Shown: one piece after another, positions 6,767 to 13,454 of the stretch | How the letters are laid out: each line of letters starts with the position of its first letter | Numbering within the stretch: position 1 is the first letter of the stretch | Assembly (NCBI GenBank): GCA_963922715.1 | Contig: CAWUJT010000065.1 | Span: 1 to 14,529 of the forward strand | Direction of reading: 5' to 3' | Source of the DNA: CAWUJT01 sp963922715 | Lineage (GTDB): Bacteria; Pseudomonadota; Alphaproteobacteria; Rhodobacterales; Rhodobacteraceae | Length of the DNA: 14,529 nucleotides | Program-made: the position numbers and the translations under genes | The notes under the pieces: model-generated | Databases searched by the model: none | Told to the model about the DNA's origin: nothing | Seen by the model: only the letters and a program-made list of their open reading frames with translations

Positions 6767-6790
6767 CTGTGATCATGGATCAATTCACAG
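6767..6790. promoter_or_regulatory. Inverted repeat upstream of bufA, possible operator
   Basis: CTGTGA (6767-6772) and TCACAG (6785-6790) form a 6-base inverted repeat, 52-75 bases upstream of the bufA start. An overlapping smaller dyad, TGATC-ATG-GATCA, covers 6770-6782. A further CTGTGA lies at 6839-6844. The position suits a regulator site in the bufA promoter, but no matching consensus was recognised and no clear -10/-35 or ECF-type promoter could be fixed in the 153-base gap. The 12-base spacing differs from a CRP site (6). Confidence 0.3.
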
Positions 6791-6868
6791 ATGCGTGTAT
6801 AACAAAGTCGTTAGATTCAGAGCAAAGAATGTGAAAGTCTGTGATGTCTTGCAGGCCAATGCCCTTGA

Positions 6869-7762
6869 TTATCCCGAGACAGAGGCCGCATAGATGCTTG
6901 TGATCGTGCTGGCCAACAGCGTGTTGAAGCTGCTGTCCTCTTGGTCGACACTCAACCCCTCGGTCAGGGCACGGCTGAAAGAAGCTACCACGCCTGTATT
7001 CTGGGACAGGCGTTTGTTGGCTTCATCCCGGCTGTAGCCCCCCGACAGGGCGACAACCCCAAGACATTGTGGGTGATCCACCAAAGGTTTATAAAGATTG
7101 GCCGTCTCTGGCAGGGTGAGTTTGAACATAACCTGTTGATCGTCTGGAACACGGGTCAGGCCACTCAGTAGCGCGTCTTTCAAAAGCATCTCAGATTCGG
7201 CTTTGTCAGGGATGGAAATCGTCACCTCTGGTTCAATGATTGGCACCAGGCCCTTGGCCAAAACCTGCAAAGCCACATCATATTGTTGATCGACAACAGA
7301 TTGGATCGCCCCCGTATTTGCGGCATGAATGACGGATCGCATCTTGGTGCCAAAAATCCCGTGGGACACGGCGCGCTCTAGCAAGCTGTCAAGGTTGGTC
7401 AATGGTTTCATCAGCTGCACGTCATCGGCCGCGTCCGCAAGGCCTTGATCGATTTTGACAAACGGCACCACGCCGCGCTCTTGCCAAAGGTATTGTGCTG
7501 TGGGTTTGCCCGCAAATTCGCGCTCCATCGTTTGTTCAAACAGAATGGCCCCGGCGACTTTATCGCCTGTAAAGGCGGGGGCGGTGACGATCCGGGTGCG
7601 CATGGCGTGGATGAGATCATACATCTCGGCCTCTGTCCCATAGGCGCTTTCCGCGATACCATAGAGCCTGAGAGCTTTGGGGGCGGAGCCCCCGGATTGA
7701 TCGAGGGCCGCGATGAACCCTTGTCGGGCGCGAATTTTATCTGCCATTGCGGTGCGGGACAT
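6869..7762 (-). CDS. Class I fructose-bisphosphate aldolase
   Basis: This enzyme cleaves fructose 1,6-bisphosphate to dihydroxyacetone phosphate and glyceraldehyde 3-phosphate, and can run in reverse in gluconeogenesis. It forms a lysine Schiff base and needs no metal. The 297-residue product carries class I landmarks: ALDQSGGS (19-26, counterpart of the AADES-GS turn), FVKIDQGL (101-108), IIEPEVTI (175-182), VMFKLTLP (211-218, with Lys214 a candidate Schiff-base residue) and ALSGGYSRDEA (238-248). The start has a very good Shine-Dalgarno (AAAGGAG, 6 bases before ATG). It lies 64 bases after pgk on the same strand and is probably co-transcribed with it. It is followed by the bufA promoter gap, in which no terminator for this gene is evident. 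Confidence 0.94.
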   Translation of the reverse strand: MSRTAMADKIRARQGFIAALDQSGGSAPKALRLYGIAESAYGTEAEMYDLIHAMRTRIVTAPAFTGDKVAGAILFEQTMEREFAGKPTAQYLWQERGVVPFVKIDQGLADAADDVQLMKPLTNLDSLLERAVSHGIFGTKMRSVIHAANTGAIQSVVDQQYDVALQVLAKGLVPIIEPEVTISIPDKAESEMLLKDALLSGLTRVPDDQQVMFKLTLPETANLYKPLVDHPQCLGVVALSGGYSRDEANKRLSQNTGVVASFSRALTEGLSVDQEDSSFNTLLASTITSIYAASVSG

Positions 7763-7826
7763 GAAACGCTCCTTTTGCTCTTTGCGTTTTGAATAGGGGG
7801 ATATTGTGATGGCTGCAAGCTATGCG

Positions 7827-9005
7827 TCATCCCTCAAGGGCTGCAACACCTGGGAGGGTTTTGCCTTCCATCCATTCCAAAAACGCCCCTCCCGCCATTG
7901 AGACATAGGTAAATTGTTCCGTCACACCGGCGGCATTGAGTGCCGCGATGGTATCGCCCCCCCCGGCCACAGACACAAGACCGGCGGTTTGGGTCAGTTC
8001 CGCGGCTTTGCCGGCGGCGGCTTTGGTGGCGGTATCAAAGGGGGAAATCTCAAAAGCGCCCAGTGGGCCATTCCAAATCAAGGTTTTGCTTTTGGCAAGC
8101 TGCGTGCTGATCGCAGCGATGGATTTTGGCCCGGCATCAAGGATCATCCTGTCGTCAGGACAATCGTGCACATCGACAATTCTACATAGTACGCCGTCTT
8201 GCAGGGCGGGCGCGATCACCACATCTTGCGGCAGGATAATCTGGCACCCTGTGACCTGCGCGATCTCTTGTATGCGTTGCGCTGTTTCGACAAAGGCAGG
8301 CTCTGCCAGACTGATGCCGATGCCATAGCCTTGGGCCAGGAGAAATGTGTTGGCCATGCCACCGCCGATGATCAGAGCATCGACTTTGCGGGCCAGATTT
8401 TCCAGCAGGGCAATTTTGGTTGAGACTTTGGCCCCTCCGACCACAGCCGTAAGCGGGCGCTTGGGGTTGCTTAGCGCGGCTTCGAGCGCGGAAAGCTCTG
8501 CCTCCATCAGGCGGCCCGCGCAGGACGGCAAACGATGGGCAATGCCCTTAGTGGAGGCATGGGCCCGATGTGCGGTGGAGAATGCGTCATTGCAGTAAAT
8601 ATCGCCAAGACTTGCCAGAAAATCCGCCATTTGCGGCGAGTTTTCTTCTTCCCCAAGGGAAAACCGTGTGTTTTCAAGAAGAAAAACCGTTCCCTGTGGG
8701 TGAGACATAATCTGGGCGCGGGTGGGGCGTTCGAGAAACACAACGGGCCTTTGCAGCGCAGCCTCTAACGCGGGCAGCGTTATCCGAAGGCTTAGGTCCG
8801 GGGTAGGGTTGCCTTTGGGACGGCCAAAATGCGCCATCATCACAGGCGTGCCGCCTTTTTCAAGGATGGTTTGGAGGGTGGGAACACTGCGGTCTATGCG
8901 GGTTGTATCGCGCACATGGCCATTTTCGACAGGTACATTGATGTCAACACGCGTCAGGACAATTTTGTTCTTTAGATCAATATCATCGAGTGTTTTCCGG
9001 GCCAT
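7827..9005 (-). CDS. pgk: Phosphoglycerate kinase
   Basis: PGK transfers phosphate between 1,3-bisphosphoglycerate and ADP in glycolysis and gluconeogenesis. The 392-residue product is full length for bacterial PGK. It shows TRVDINVP (18-25), MAHFGRPKG (57-65), LLENTRF, NDAFSTAHRAHAST, the hinge-region stretch VVGGAKVSTKIALLENL, IIGGGMANTFL, WNGPLGAFE, the nucleotide-binding GGGDTIAALN and the C-terminal MAGGAFLEWMEGKTLPGV. Several of these are the Rhodobacterales versions of the motifs (NTRF for NLRF, for example), so I do not regard them as defects. The start lies only 10 bases after the gltX stop, which implies one transcript. The ENSPQM stretch after GEE departs from the usual KND and could reflect a second PGK copy in this genome, but that is speculative. 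Confidence 0.95.
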   Translation of the reverse strand: MARKTLDDIDLKNKIVLTRVDINVPVENGHVRDTTRIDRSVPTLQTILEKGGTPVMMAHFGRPKGNPTPDLSLRITLPALEAALQRPVVFLERPTRAQIMSHPQGTVFLLENTRFSLGEEENSPQMADFLASLGDIYCNDAFSTAHRAHASTKGIAHRLPSCAGRLMEAELSALEAALSNPKRPLTAVVGGAKVSTKIALLENLARKVDALIIGGGMANTFLLAQGYGIGISLAEPAFVETAQRIQEIAQVTGCQIILPQDVVIAPALQDGVLCRIVDVHDCPDDRMILDAGPKSIAAISTQLAKSKTLIWNGPLGAFEISPFDTATKAAAGKAAELTQTAGLVSVAGGGDTIAALNAAGVTEQFTYVSMAGGAFLEWMEGKTLPGVAALEG

Positions 9006-9015
9006 CTGTGTGCTT

Positions 9016-10338
9016 TCAGAGTTTCGGTGTTGTCTGTAAAAGAGGCATCAACTGGGCCATCTCGGGCCCTTTATCCCGCCCCGTGACGGCTTTGCGCAAT
9101 GGCATAAAGAGCGCGCGTCCTTTACGGCCTGTCGCCTCCTTCACGGCTTTGGTCCACGTGGCCCAGGTTGTGGGCGTGTAAGGCACATCGGGCAAAAGCG
9201 CGAAGGCCTGGGTGACAAAGTCTTGGTCTTCGGGGGCGATTTCAGCTGTTGCCCCCGCGCGGCAGAGGTGCCACCAGTCTGCAATCTCGGAGCGTTTTGT
9301 GATGTTTCCCCGGATCACCTCCCAAAACTCTGGCATGAGGTGCTCGGGCACATCAAGGGCGCGCAGGTCTTTTACAACAGTCTCCAAAGGCAAGGTCCCA
9401 AGATAGCGGGCCGTTAGCGGCCACAGATCAGAGACATCGAATTTTGTGGGCGCGGTGCCAAAATCCGACAAGGTGAACCCTGCGCTTAGATCTGCAAGCG
9501 CGGTGCGCAGCTCAATCGGGTGAGAGGACCCAAGACGCGCCATATGACTTAACAGGGCCATCGGCTCGATACCTTGGCCGCGTAGATCGCGCAACGCCAG
9601 GGTTCCGAGCCGTTTTGACAGCGGCTCTCCATTTGGGCCTGTTAACAAAGAGTGATGGGCAAAACGGGGCGGTCGCCCCCCCAGAGCTTCGATGATTTGG
9701 ATTTGGGTGGCTGTGTTGGTGACATGGTCTGCGCCGCGCACGACATCTGTTATTCCCATGTCCATATCGTCCACAACAGAGGCAAGCGTGTAAAGCAGCT
9801 GCCCATCTGCACGAATAAGCACTGGATCCGAGACCGAGGCCGCATCGATTGACGTCTCGCCCAGAATGCCGTCCATCCAAGTGATCCGCGTCAGGTCAAG
9901 CTTAAAGCGCCAGACCCCAGGCCCGCGCTCTGCGCGCAGGTGGTTTTTTTCAGTCTCTGACAGGTTGAGGGCCGCCCGATCATAAACCGGCGGTTTGCCC
10001 ATATTGAGCTGTTTTTTACGTTTGAGATCGAGTTCGGTGGGCGTCTCAAAGGCTTCATAGAGGCGGCCTGCCTTGCGCAAGCGGTTTGCGGCTTCTTGAT
10101 ATCTCTCAAGCCTGAGCGATTGTTGCTCAAAGCGATCCCAGTCTAATCCCAACCATCTGAGGTCTTCTTCAATGGCTTCGGCATAAGCTTGGGTAGAGCG
10201 TGCGGGGTCAGTGTCGTCCAGCCTCAGAATAAATTGCCCCTGCGCTTGACGCGCAATCAGAAAGTTAAACAAAGCGGCGCGGAGATTGCCAATGTGAAGG
10301 TAGCCAGTAGGTGAAGGGGCAAAACGTGTGGTCGTCAT
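9016..10338 (-). CDS. gltX: Glutamyl-tRNA synthetase, short second-copy type
   Basis: This is a class I aminoacyl-tRNA synthetase that charges tRNA with glutamate in the cytoplasm. The 440-residue product has the HIGH-type motif HIGN (15-18, within FAPSPTGYLHIGNLRAAL). The KMSKS-type loop is PLSKRLG (239-245), and the catalytic-domain stretches DDTDPARS and VVRGADH are intact. It is somewhat shorter than the main GluRS. The SKR-L-G loop followed by TLALRDLRGQGIEPMALLS is typical of the second GluRS found in many alphaproteobacteria. In some bacteria the second enzyme charges tRNA-Gln for later amidation by GatCAB; whether this one does is inference. AAGGA lies 9 bases before the ATG. It is the first gene of a closely spaced run with pgk and the aldolase. 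Confidence 0.94.
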   Translation of the reverse strand: MTTTRFAPSPTGYLHIGNLRAALFNFLIARQAQGQFILRLDDTDPARSTQAYAEAIEEDLRWLGLDWDRFEQQSLRLERYQEAANRLRKAGRLYEAFETPTELDLKRKKQLNMGKPPVYDRAALNLSETEKNHLRAERGPGVWRFKLDLTRITWMDGILGETSIDAASVSDPVLIRADGQLLYTLASVVDDMDMGITDVVRGADHVTNTATQIQIIEALGGRPPRFAHHSLLTGPNGEPLSKRLGTLALRDLRGQGIEPMALLSHMARLGSSHPIELRTALADLSAGFTLSDFGTAPTKFDVSDLWPLTARYLGTLPLETVVKDLRALDVPEHLMPEFWEVIRGNITKRSEIADWWHLCRAGATAEIAPEDQDFVTQAFALLPDVPYTPTTWATWTKAVKEATGRKGRALFMPLRKAVTGRDKGPEMAQLMPLLQTTPKL

Positions 10339-10498
10339 GATAAAATTCCTTGTTACGGAGCCTCTGCCTCACAAAGTTCTGTCTGTCTAGCATTCATTAA
10401 AAAATAACTTTTGGTAACGCGATGTCATATTCTAACCGCATTTATCTGTAATTTAAGAGACAATCGTTTTTAGCCAGTTTGTCAAAAGGATAGAAATC

Positions 10499-10774
10499 AT
10501 GCGGGACCAACTATTATTTTATGTAACACTTGGTGCATTGGTGTTTTTTGGTTTTTATGCGTCGTACAATGGTTCTTTTATGTCCCAGCCCACGATGCTG
10601 CAAAGTACATCAACGCCGCCTTTAACCTCCTCCCCTAAAAATATCACACGGGTTTCAGAAGACCGTAACCACACTTTCAAGATCGGCCTGAACCCCGGCG
10701 TGATGAACACGTTTATGTCGTCGTTTTCTCCAGAATGGATTAAAGAGAGAGGTCGGCAAACATATTCAGATTAG
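10499..10774 (+). CDS. Small membrane-anchored protein of unknown function
   Basis: I do not recognise this 91-residue product. The N-terminal segment LLFYVTLGALVFFGFYA (about 5-21) is a single hydrophobic helix. A Ser/Thr/Pro-rich linker follows (SQPTMLQSTSTPPLTSSP), then a charged, probably periplasmic tail ending in SPEWIKERGRQTYSD. That layout suggests a membrane-anchored or signal-anchor protein. The gene is supported by AAAGGA 8 bases before the ATG, by a reading frame that ends cleanly at TAG, and by its position in an otherwise empty gap divergent from gltX. It has lower GC than its neighbours, and so do the flanking gaps. A chance ORF remains possible, but the ribosome site and hydrophobic N-terminus argue for a real gene. 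Confidence 0.6.
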   Translation: MRDQLLFYVTLGALVFFGFYASYNGSFMSQPTMLQSTSTPPLTSSPKNITRVSEDRNHTFKIGLNPGVMNTFMSSFSPEWIKERGRQTYSD

Positions 10775-10877
10775 GTTTAGGTAACGTTGGTTGTAAATAT
10801 GGGCAAAGCCTATTTCGCCTGATCCGACAAAGGGCCTAATAAATTTTTGAAAGTATAGCATGCTGTCTTAGGTATTT

Positions 10878-10899
10878 GCTTATGTAAACGTAAATAAGC
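10878..10899. promoter_or_regulatory. Inverted repeat just upstream of the MBL-fold gene
   Basis: GCTTAT (10878-10883) and ATAAGC (10894-10899) flank a 10-base AT-rich spacer, 23-44 bases before the start codon and next to the GGAAGGAG ribosome site. It could be an operator or a leader hairpin. No promoter could be fixed in this 147-base gap. Confidence 0.25.
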
Positions 10900-10921
10900 T
10901 GTTCATAGGAAGGAGAATATC

Positions 10922-11827
10922 ATGCTAGTTTCTCGACGTAGATTGATTTCGACAAGCGTTGCTGCTGCGACCGTACCGATGGCTGCACAAGCTGCGGCAC
11001 CTCTTTTGGGGGCAACGCAGGTGAATTATCGTCGGTTTATCTTGGGAGGTTTTGAAGTCACCACATTGTTGGTTGGCACCCGCGTGGTCGAGGGACCTCA
11101 AGGCATTTTCGGGATGAACGTTAGCCCGGAGGAATTTACCGAGGCTTCTGACCAGGCAAAAATACCTGCCGATATTGTGCGATTTTATTTCACACCTACG
11201 GTTGTGAACACAGGTGAGCAACTCATTCTTTTCGATACAGGACTAAGCGCCGCGGCAACAACCTCTGTGTTGGCGGAGGCTGGATATATCGCAGATCAGG
11301 TTGATATCGTTGTGATTACCCATGGGCATGGCGATCATATCGGTGGGTTGATGACCGAAGCGGGCCCAACCTTTCCCAATGCCAGATACGTTATGAATTC
11401 TTTAGAGTATGAGGCCATGGCTGCCTCTGGCAATGACGCCTTTAGCACCAGTATTGAACCGCTATCAAATGCGATGACGTTTATTGATGACGGAGCGGAT
11501 GTTGCCTCTGGGATCACCGCAATGGCGGCTTACGGACATACGCCAGGTCATACAGGCTTCATGCTGGAAAGCGAAGGGCGTCAGTTGGCCTTGATTGCGG
11601 ATCTCGCCAACCATTATGTCTGGTCTTTGGCATATCCCGACTGGGAGGTGCGGTTTGACCGCGACAAAGCGGCGGCCGCAGCAACCCGGCGCCGGGTGTT
11701 GGGGATGCTGGCAGCCGATCAAATCCCGTTTATTGGCTACCACATGCCATTTCCTGCTGTGGGATATGTCGAAACCCGCGGAGATGGGTTTCATTACATT
11801 CCTGAGAGCTATCAATTGACGCTTTGA
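10922..11827 (+). CDS. Tat-exported metallo-beta-lactamase-fold hydrolase
   Basis: This 301-residue hydrolase has the metallo-beta-lactamase fold. A Tat-like signal peptide is visible at the N-terminus (SRRRLIST at 4-11, a hydrophobic stretch, then AAQAAA), so it is probably periplasmic. The metal site is complete: THGHGDH (133-139) gives His134, His136, Asp138 and His139. His210 in GHTPGHT, Asp227 in IADLANH and His274 in GYHMPFP complete the usual set. The sequence resembles uncharacterised MBL hydrolases of roseobacters. The substrate is unknown, with lactones, thioesters and phosphoesters among the choices of the superfamily. A strong GGAAGGAG site precedes the ATG. It is convergent with the YHS-domain gene and shares a hairpin terminator with it. 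Confidence 0.92.
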   Translation: MLVSRRRLISTSVAAATVPMAAQAAAPLLGATQVNYRRFILGGFEVTTLLVGTRVVEGPQGIFGMNVSPEEFTEASDQAKIPADIVRFYFTPTVVNTGEQLILFDTGLSAAATTSVLAEAGYIADQVDIVVITHGHGDHIGGLMTEAGPTFPNARYVMNSLEYEAMAASGNDAFSTSIEPLSNAMTFIDDGADVASGITAMAAYGHTPGHTGFMLESEGRQLALIADLANHYVWSLAYPDWEVRFDRDKAAAAATRRRVLGMLAADQIPFIGYHMPFPAVGYVETRGDGFHYIPESYQLTL

Positions 11828-11836
11828 TCAAACGGA

Positions 11837-11858
11837 GGGCGGCCCCATAAGGCCGCCC
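11837..11858. terminator. Bidirectional GC-rich hairpin between two convergent genes
   Basis: GGGCGGCC (11837-11844) and GGCCGCCC (11851-11858) make a perfect 8-base stem with a 6-base loop. It lies 9 bases after the MBL-fold gene stop and 21 bases beyond the YHS gene stop. The downstream tails are only mildly T-rich (ACGTCATTTTGG on plus, TCCGTTTG on minus). It probably ends both transcripts. Confidence 0.7.
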
Positions 11859-11879
11859 ACGTCATTTTGGGGTTTGCGA

Positions 11880-12338
11880 TTACCCTTGCGCCTGGAGCCC
11901 TGGCCAATTTTCATTGCCTTGGGCGATATGTCCAGGGATGTCACGTTCCCACCTGCGTTGAATGCGACGGGAAAAGTTCATATAAAGCTTTCCGTCCACG
12001 ATCTGCCAAGCCTCTGGTATTGTCGAAGCAAGATACCCTTGCGCTACCGCCCAGGCGCAGTTTCCGCCATATTGGGGCGCGTAAGCTTCTGGGTTTTCCG
12101 CAAACATATCGCGATGGGCCGCGGAGGTGAAATGCCAGATTGCGTCGCCCCAGTTATGGCTGAATTCGGGGCTTCCAATCACGGGGGCGCTTTGGGTAAA
12201 ATAGGCGACGGGATCTGCACCGCGAATGGCAACACCTTGTTCAGTGAAAATCGGGCCTGGTGTTGCAGCGAGACTTGGCAGGGCAAGGCTGGTTGCGGCA
12301 AGTGCGCTGGAGGCGAGGAAAAGGCGGCGGGTTATCAT
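11880..12338 (-). CDS. Tat-exported YHS-domain protein
   Basis: This 152-residue exported protein has a YHS-type domain. The N-terminus MITRRLFLASSALAATSLALPSLAA is a Tat signal peptide (TRRLFL motif, cleavage near residue 25). The domain follows with GVAIRGADPVAYF, HNWGDAIWHFTSAAHRDMFAENPEAYAPQYGGNCAWAVAQG and a Trp/Arg-rich tail. YHS domains occur in metal-handling and other proteins. The biochemical role of this exported form is unknown. The start is ATG 12338, with GGAG 9 bases upstream. An upstream in-frame ATG (12353) has no ribosome site and would push the Tat motif inward. It converges with the Tat-exported MBL hydrolase, so two folded-exported proteins lie side by side. Confidence 0.9.
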   Translation of the reverse strand: MITRRLFLASSALAATSLALPSLAATPGPIFTEQGVAIRGADPVAYFTQSAPVIGSPEFSHNWGDAIWHFTSAAHRDMFAENPEAYAPQYGGNCAWAVAQGYLASTIPEAWQIVDGKLYMNFSRRIQRRWERDIPGHIAQGNENWPGLQAQG

Positions 12339-12405
12339 GACAACTGTCTCCATTGAAATTACACTTTGTGTATGACGCTCCCAGCGATAGAGCGCAAATC
12401 AAAGA

Positions 12406-12421
12406 CACTCACGGTTGAGTG
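12406..12421 (-). terminator. Short hairpin with T-rich tail, possible terminator
   Basis: CACTCA (12406-12411) and TGAGTG (12416-12421) form a perfect 6-base stem with a 4-base loop. Read on the minus strand it is followed by TCTTTGATTT. This could end readthrough from the ArsR-SRPBCC gene, but it also lies within the likely promoter region of the YHS gene. The stem is short, so confidence is low. Confidence 0.3.
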
Positions 12422-12442
12422 AAAAATATAACACGGTTTTGG

Positions 12443-12502
12443 GCTGTCCCCCAAGATAATGACGTAGAATGCACGTCAGCTCATTGGCCAAAGGGAGACA
12501 GC
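12443..12502. repeat. Nested inverted repeats between the YHS and ArsR-SRPBCC genes
   Basis: Outer arms GCTGTCCCCC (12443-12452) and GGGAGACAGC (12493-12502) match at 9 of 10 positions. Inner arms TGACGT (12460-12465) and ACGTCA (12473-12478) flank a 7-base loop. Together they could fold into a 60-base branched stem with unequal internal loops. It begins about 32 bases after the ArsR-SRPBCC stop. No U-tract follows. It may be a 3' structure, a factor-dependent terminator or a protein site. Confidence 0.4.
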
Positions 12503-12533
12503 AACAGGGTAAATAATCCCAATTTTGAGAGTT

Positions 12534-13307
12534 TTACAACGCAGTTTTGTTGGCACGGCTTCCAAAGTGTGCGTCCTGACCCGTCTCAAGCCAAGTCTTA
12601 AGGCCAGAAGCCCAACGTGTCCAACCATCGCCCACACCATTGGGGCCGTGTTTCAGGCCATAGTGCTCAATCGTCAAACGACAGGTGTCGCCTTCGGGCG
12701 CGATGGTATAGACAACTTGGCTGATCGTGGCCTTCGGGTCCCAATGGGGCTCAAACGTTGTCTCAATCCGGGTTTTGGGCGTCTCAGAGATCACCATTGA
12801 TGACATCAAGGCTGTGCCATCGTCCATAAGCATCACCATCTTCCCGTCTCTCATCTCCGCCTTGGCGGCCATGAAATGATAGTGTTGCACAGCGTTGGGA
12901 TCGCGCAACGCGTCCCAGAGCGCATCTTGGCTGCATTTTATGTAGGTCGACAAAACAAAGTCGGGTTTTTCTTGTTCAGGTCCATCGAACATGGGCGTTT
13001 TTCCTTCAAGTTTGGCTTTGAGGTCAATCACCTCGCGCGCCATGGGTTTGACAATCAGAGGGTCGATCCAACGATCGATGACCTCCTGCAAGGGCAGCGC
13101 ATTCAAATAATGATGCTTGAAGCGGCCGCGTTTGATCGTTGTGATCAACCCGGCCTCTTCCAGCACGCCCAGATGCTTCATCACGCCAAAGCGGCTCAAC
13201 CGCAACTGAGCTTCGAGCTCAGAAAGGGTCTGGCCGTCTTTGGTTTTGAGCGCATCCAAGAGCGCGCGGCGGGAGGGGTCTCCCAAAGCTTTGAATATTC
13301 TGTCCAT
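12534..13307 (-). CDS. ArsR-family regulator fused to SRPBCC (AHSA1-like) domain
   Basis: This 257-residue protein fuses an ArsR-type winged helix (about 1-85) to an SRPBCC/AHSA1-like ligand-binding domain (about 110-245). The first part holds MDRIFKALGDPSRRALLDAL, then the recognition region SELEAQLRLSRFGVMKHLGVLEEAGLI and the wing RGRFKHHYLN. The second part runs from FVLSTYIKCSQDALWDALRDP to LTIEHYGL and GWTRWASGLKTWLETG. SRPBCC domains bind hydrophobic ligands, so the fusion could sense a small molecule directly. No metal-sensing Cys cluster of classic ArsR proteins is seen. The promoter right in front of the ATG predicts a leaderless message, and a dyad overlaps it, which suggests self-repression. 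The divergent neighbour is sodB, a possible second target. Confidence 0.93.
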   Translation of the reverse strand: MDRIFKALGDPSRRALLDALKTKDGQTLSELEAQLRLSRFGVMKHLGVLEEAGLITTIKRGRFKHHYLNALPLQEVIDRWIDPLIVKPMAREVIDLKAKLEGKTPMFDGPEQEKPDFVLSTYIKCSQDALWDALRDPNAVQHYHFMAAKAEMRDGKMVMLMDDGTALMSSMVISETPKTRIETTFEPHWDPKATISQVVYTIAPEGDTCRLTIEHYGLKHGPNGVGDGWTRWASGLKTWLETGQDAHFGSRANKTAL

Positions 13308-13313
13308 GGACTG

Positions 13314-13343
13314 AGTATATGTTACTTTTTAATCACGTGACAA
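13314..13343 (-). promoter_or_regulatory. Sigma-70-type promoter of the ArsR-SRPBCC gene, leaderless
   Basis: On the minus strand, TTGTCA (13343-13338, five of six matches to TTGACA) is followed after 18 bases by TATACT (13319-13314, five of six to TATAAT). With the usual spacing, transcription would begin at about 13307, the A of the start codon. No Shine-Dalgarno precedes the ATG, consistent with a leaderless mRNA. Confidence 0.6.
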
Positions 13344-13352
13344 TGGGGTAAC
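13321..13352. promoter_or_regulatory. Dyad operator candidate over the ArsR-SRPBCC promoter
   Basis: GTTAC (13321-13325) and GTAAC (13348-13352) are symmetrical about the 8-base palindrome TCACGTGA (13333-13340). All three share one centre at 13336.5. The site covers the -35 element and most of the spacer, an ideal place for a dimeric repressor. It is 103-134 bases upstream of sodB. Confidence 0.5.
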
Positions 13353-13454
13353 GTAATTTTTTTGAGGGCAGGTCTTAAACCAGTGTGGTGTGGCCTTGAC
13401 GCGGGGCGCAGAGGCGCGACATAGCAGATTATGAAATCAATTTAGGAGACTACG

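Noticed and set aside
6767..6790. CRP-binding site upstream of bufA
   Set aside because: The half-sites TGTGA and TCACA are 12 bases apart rather than the 6 of a CRP site.
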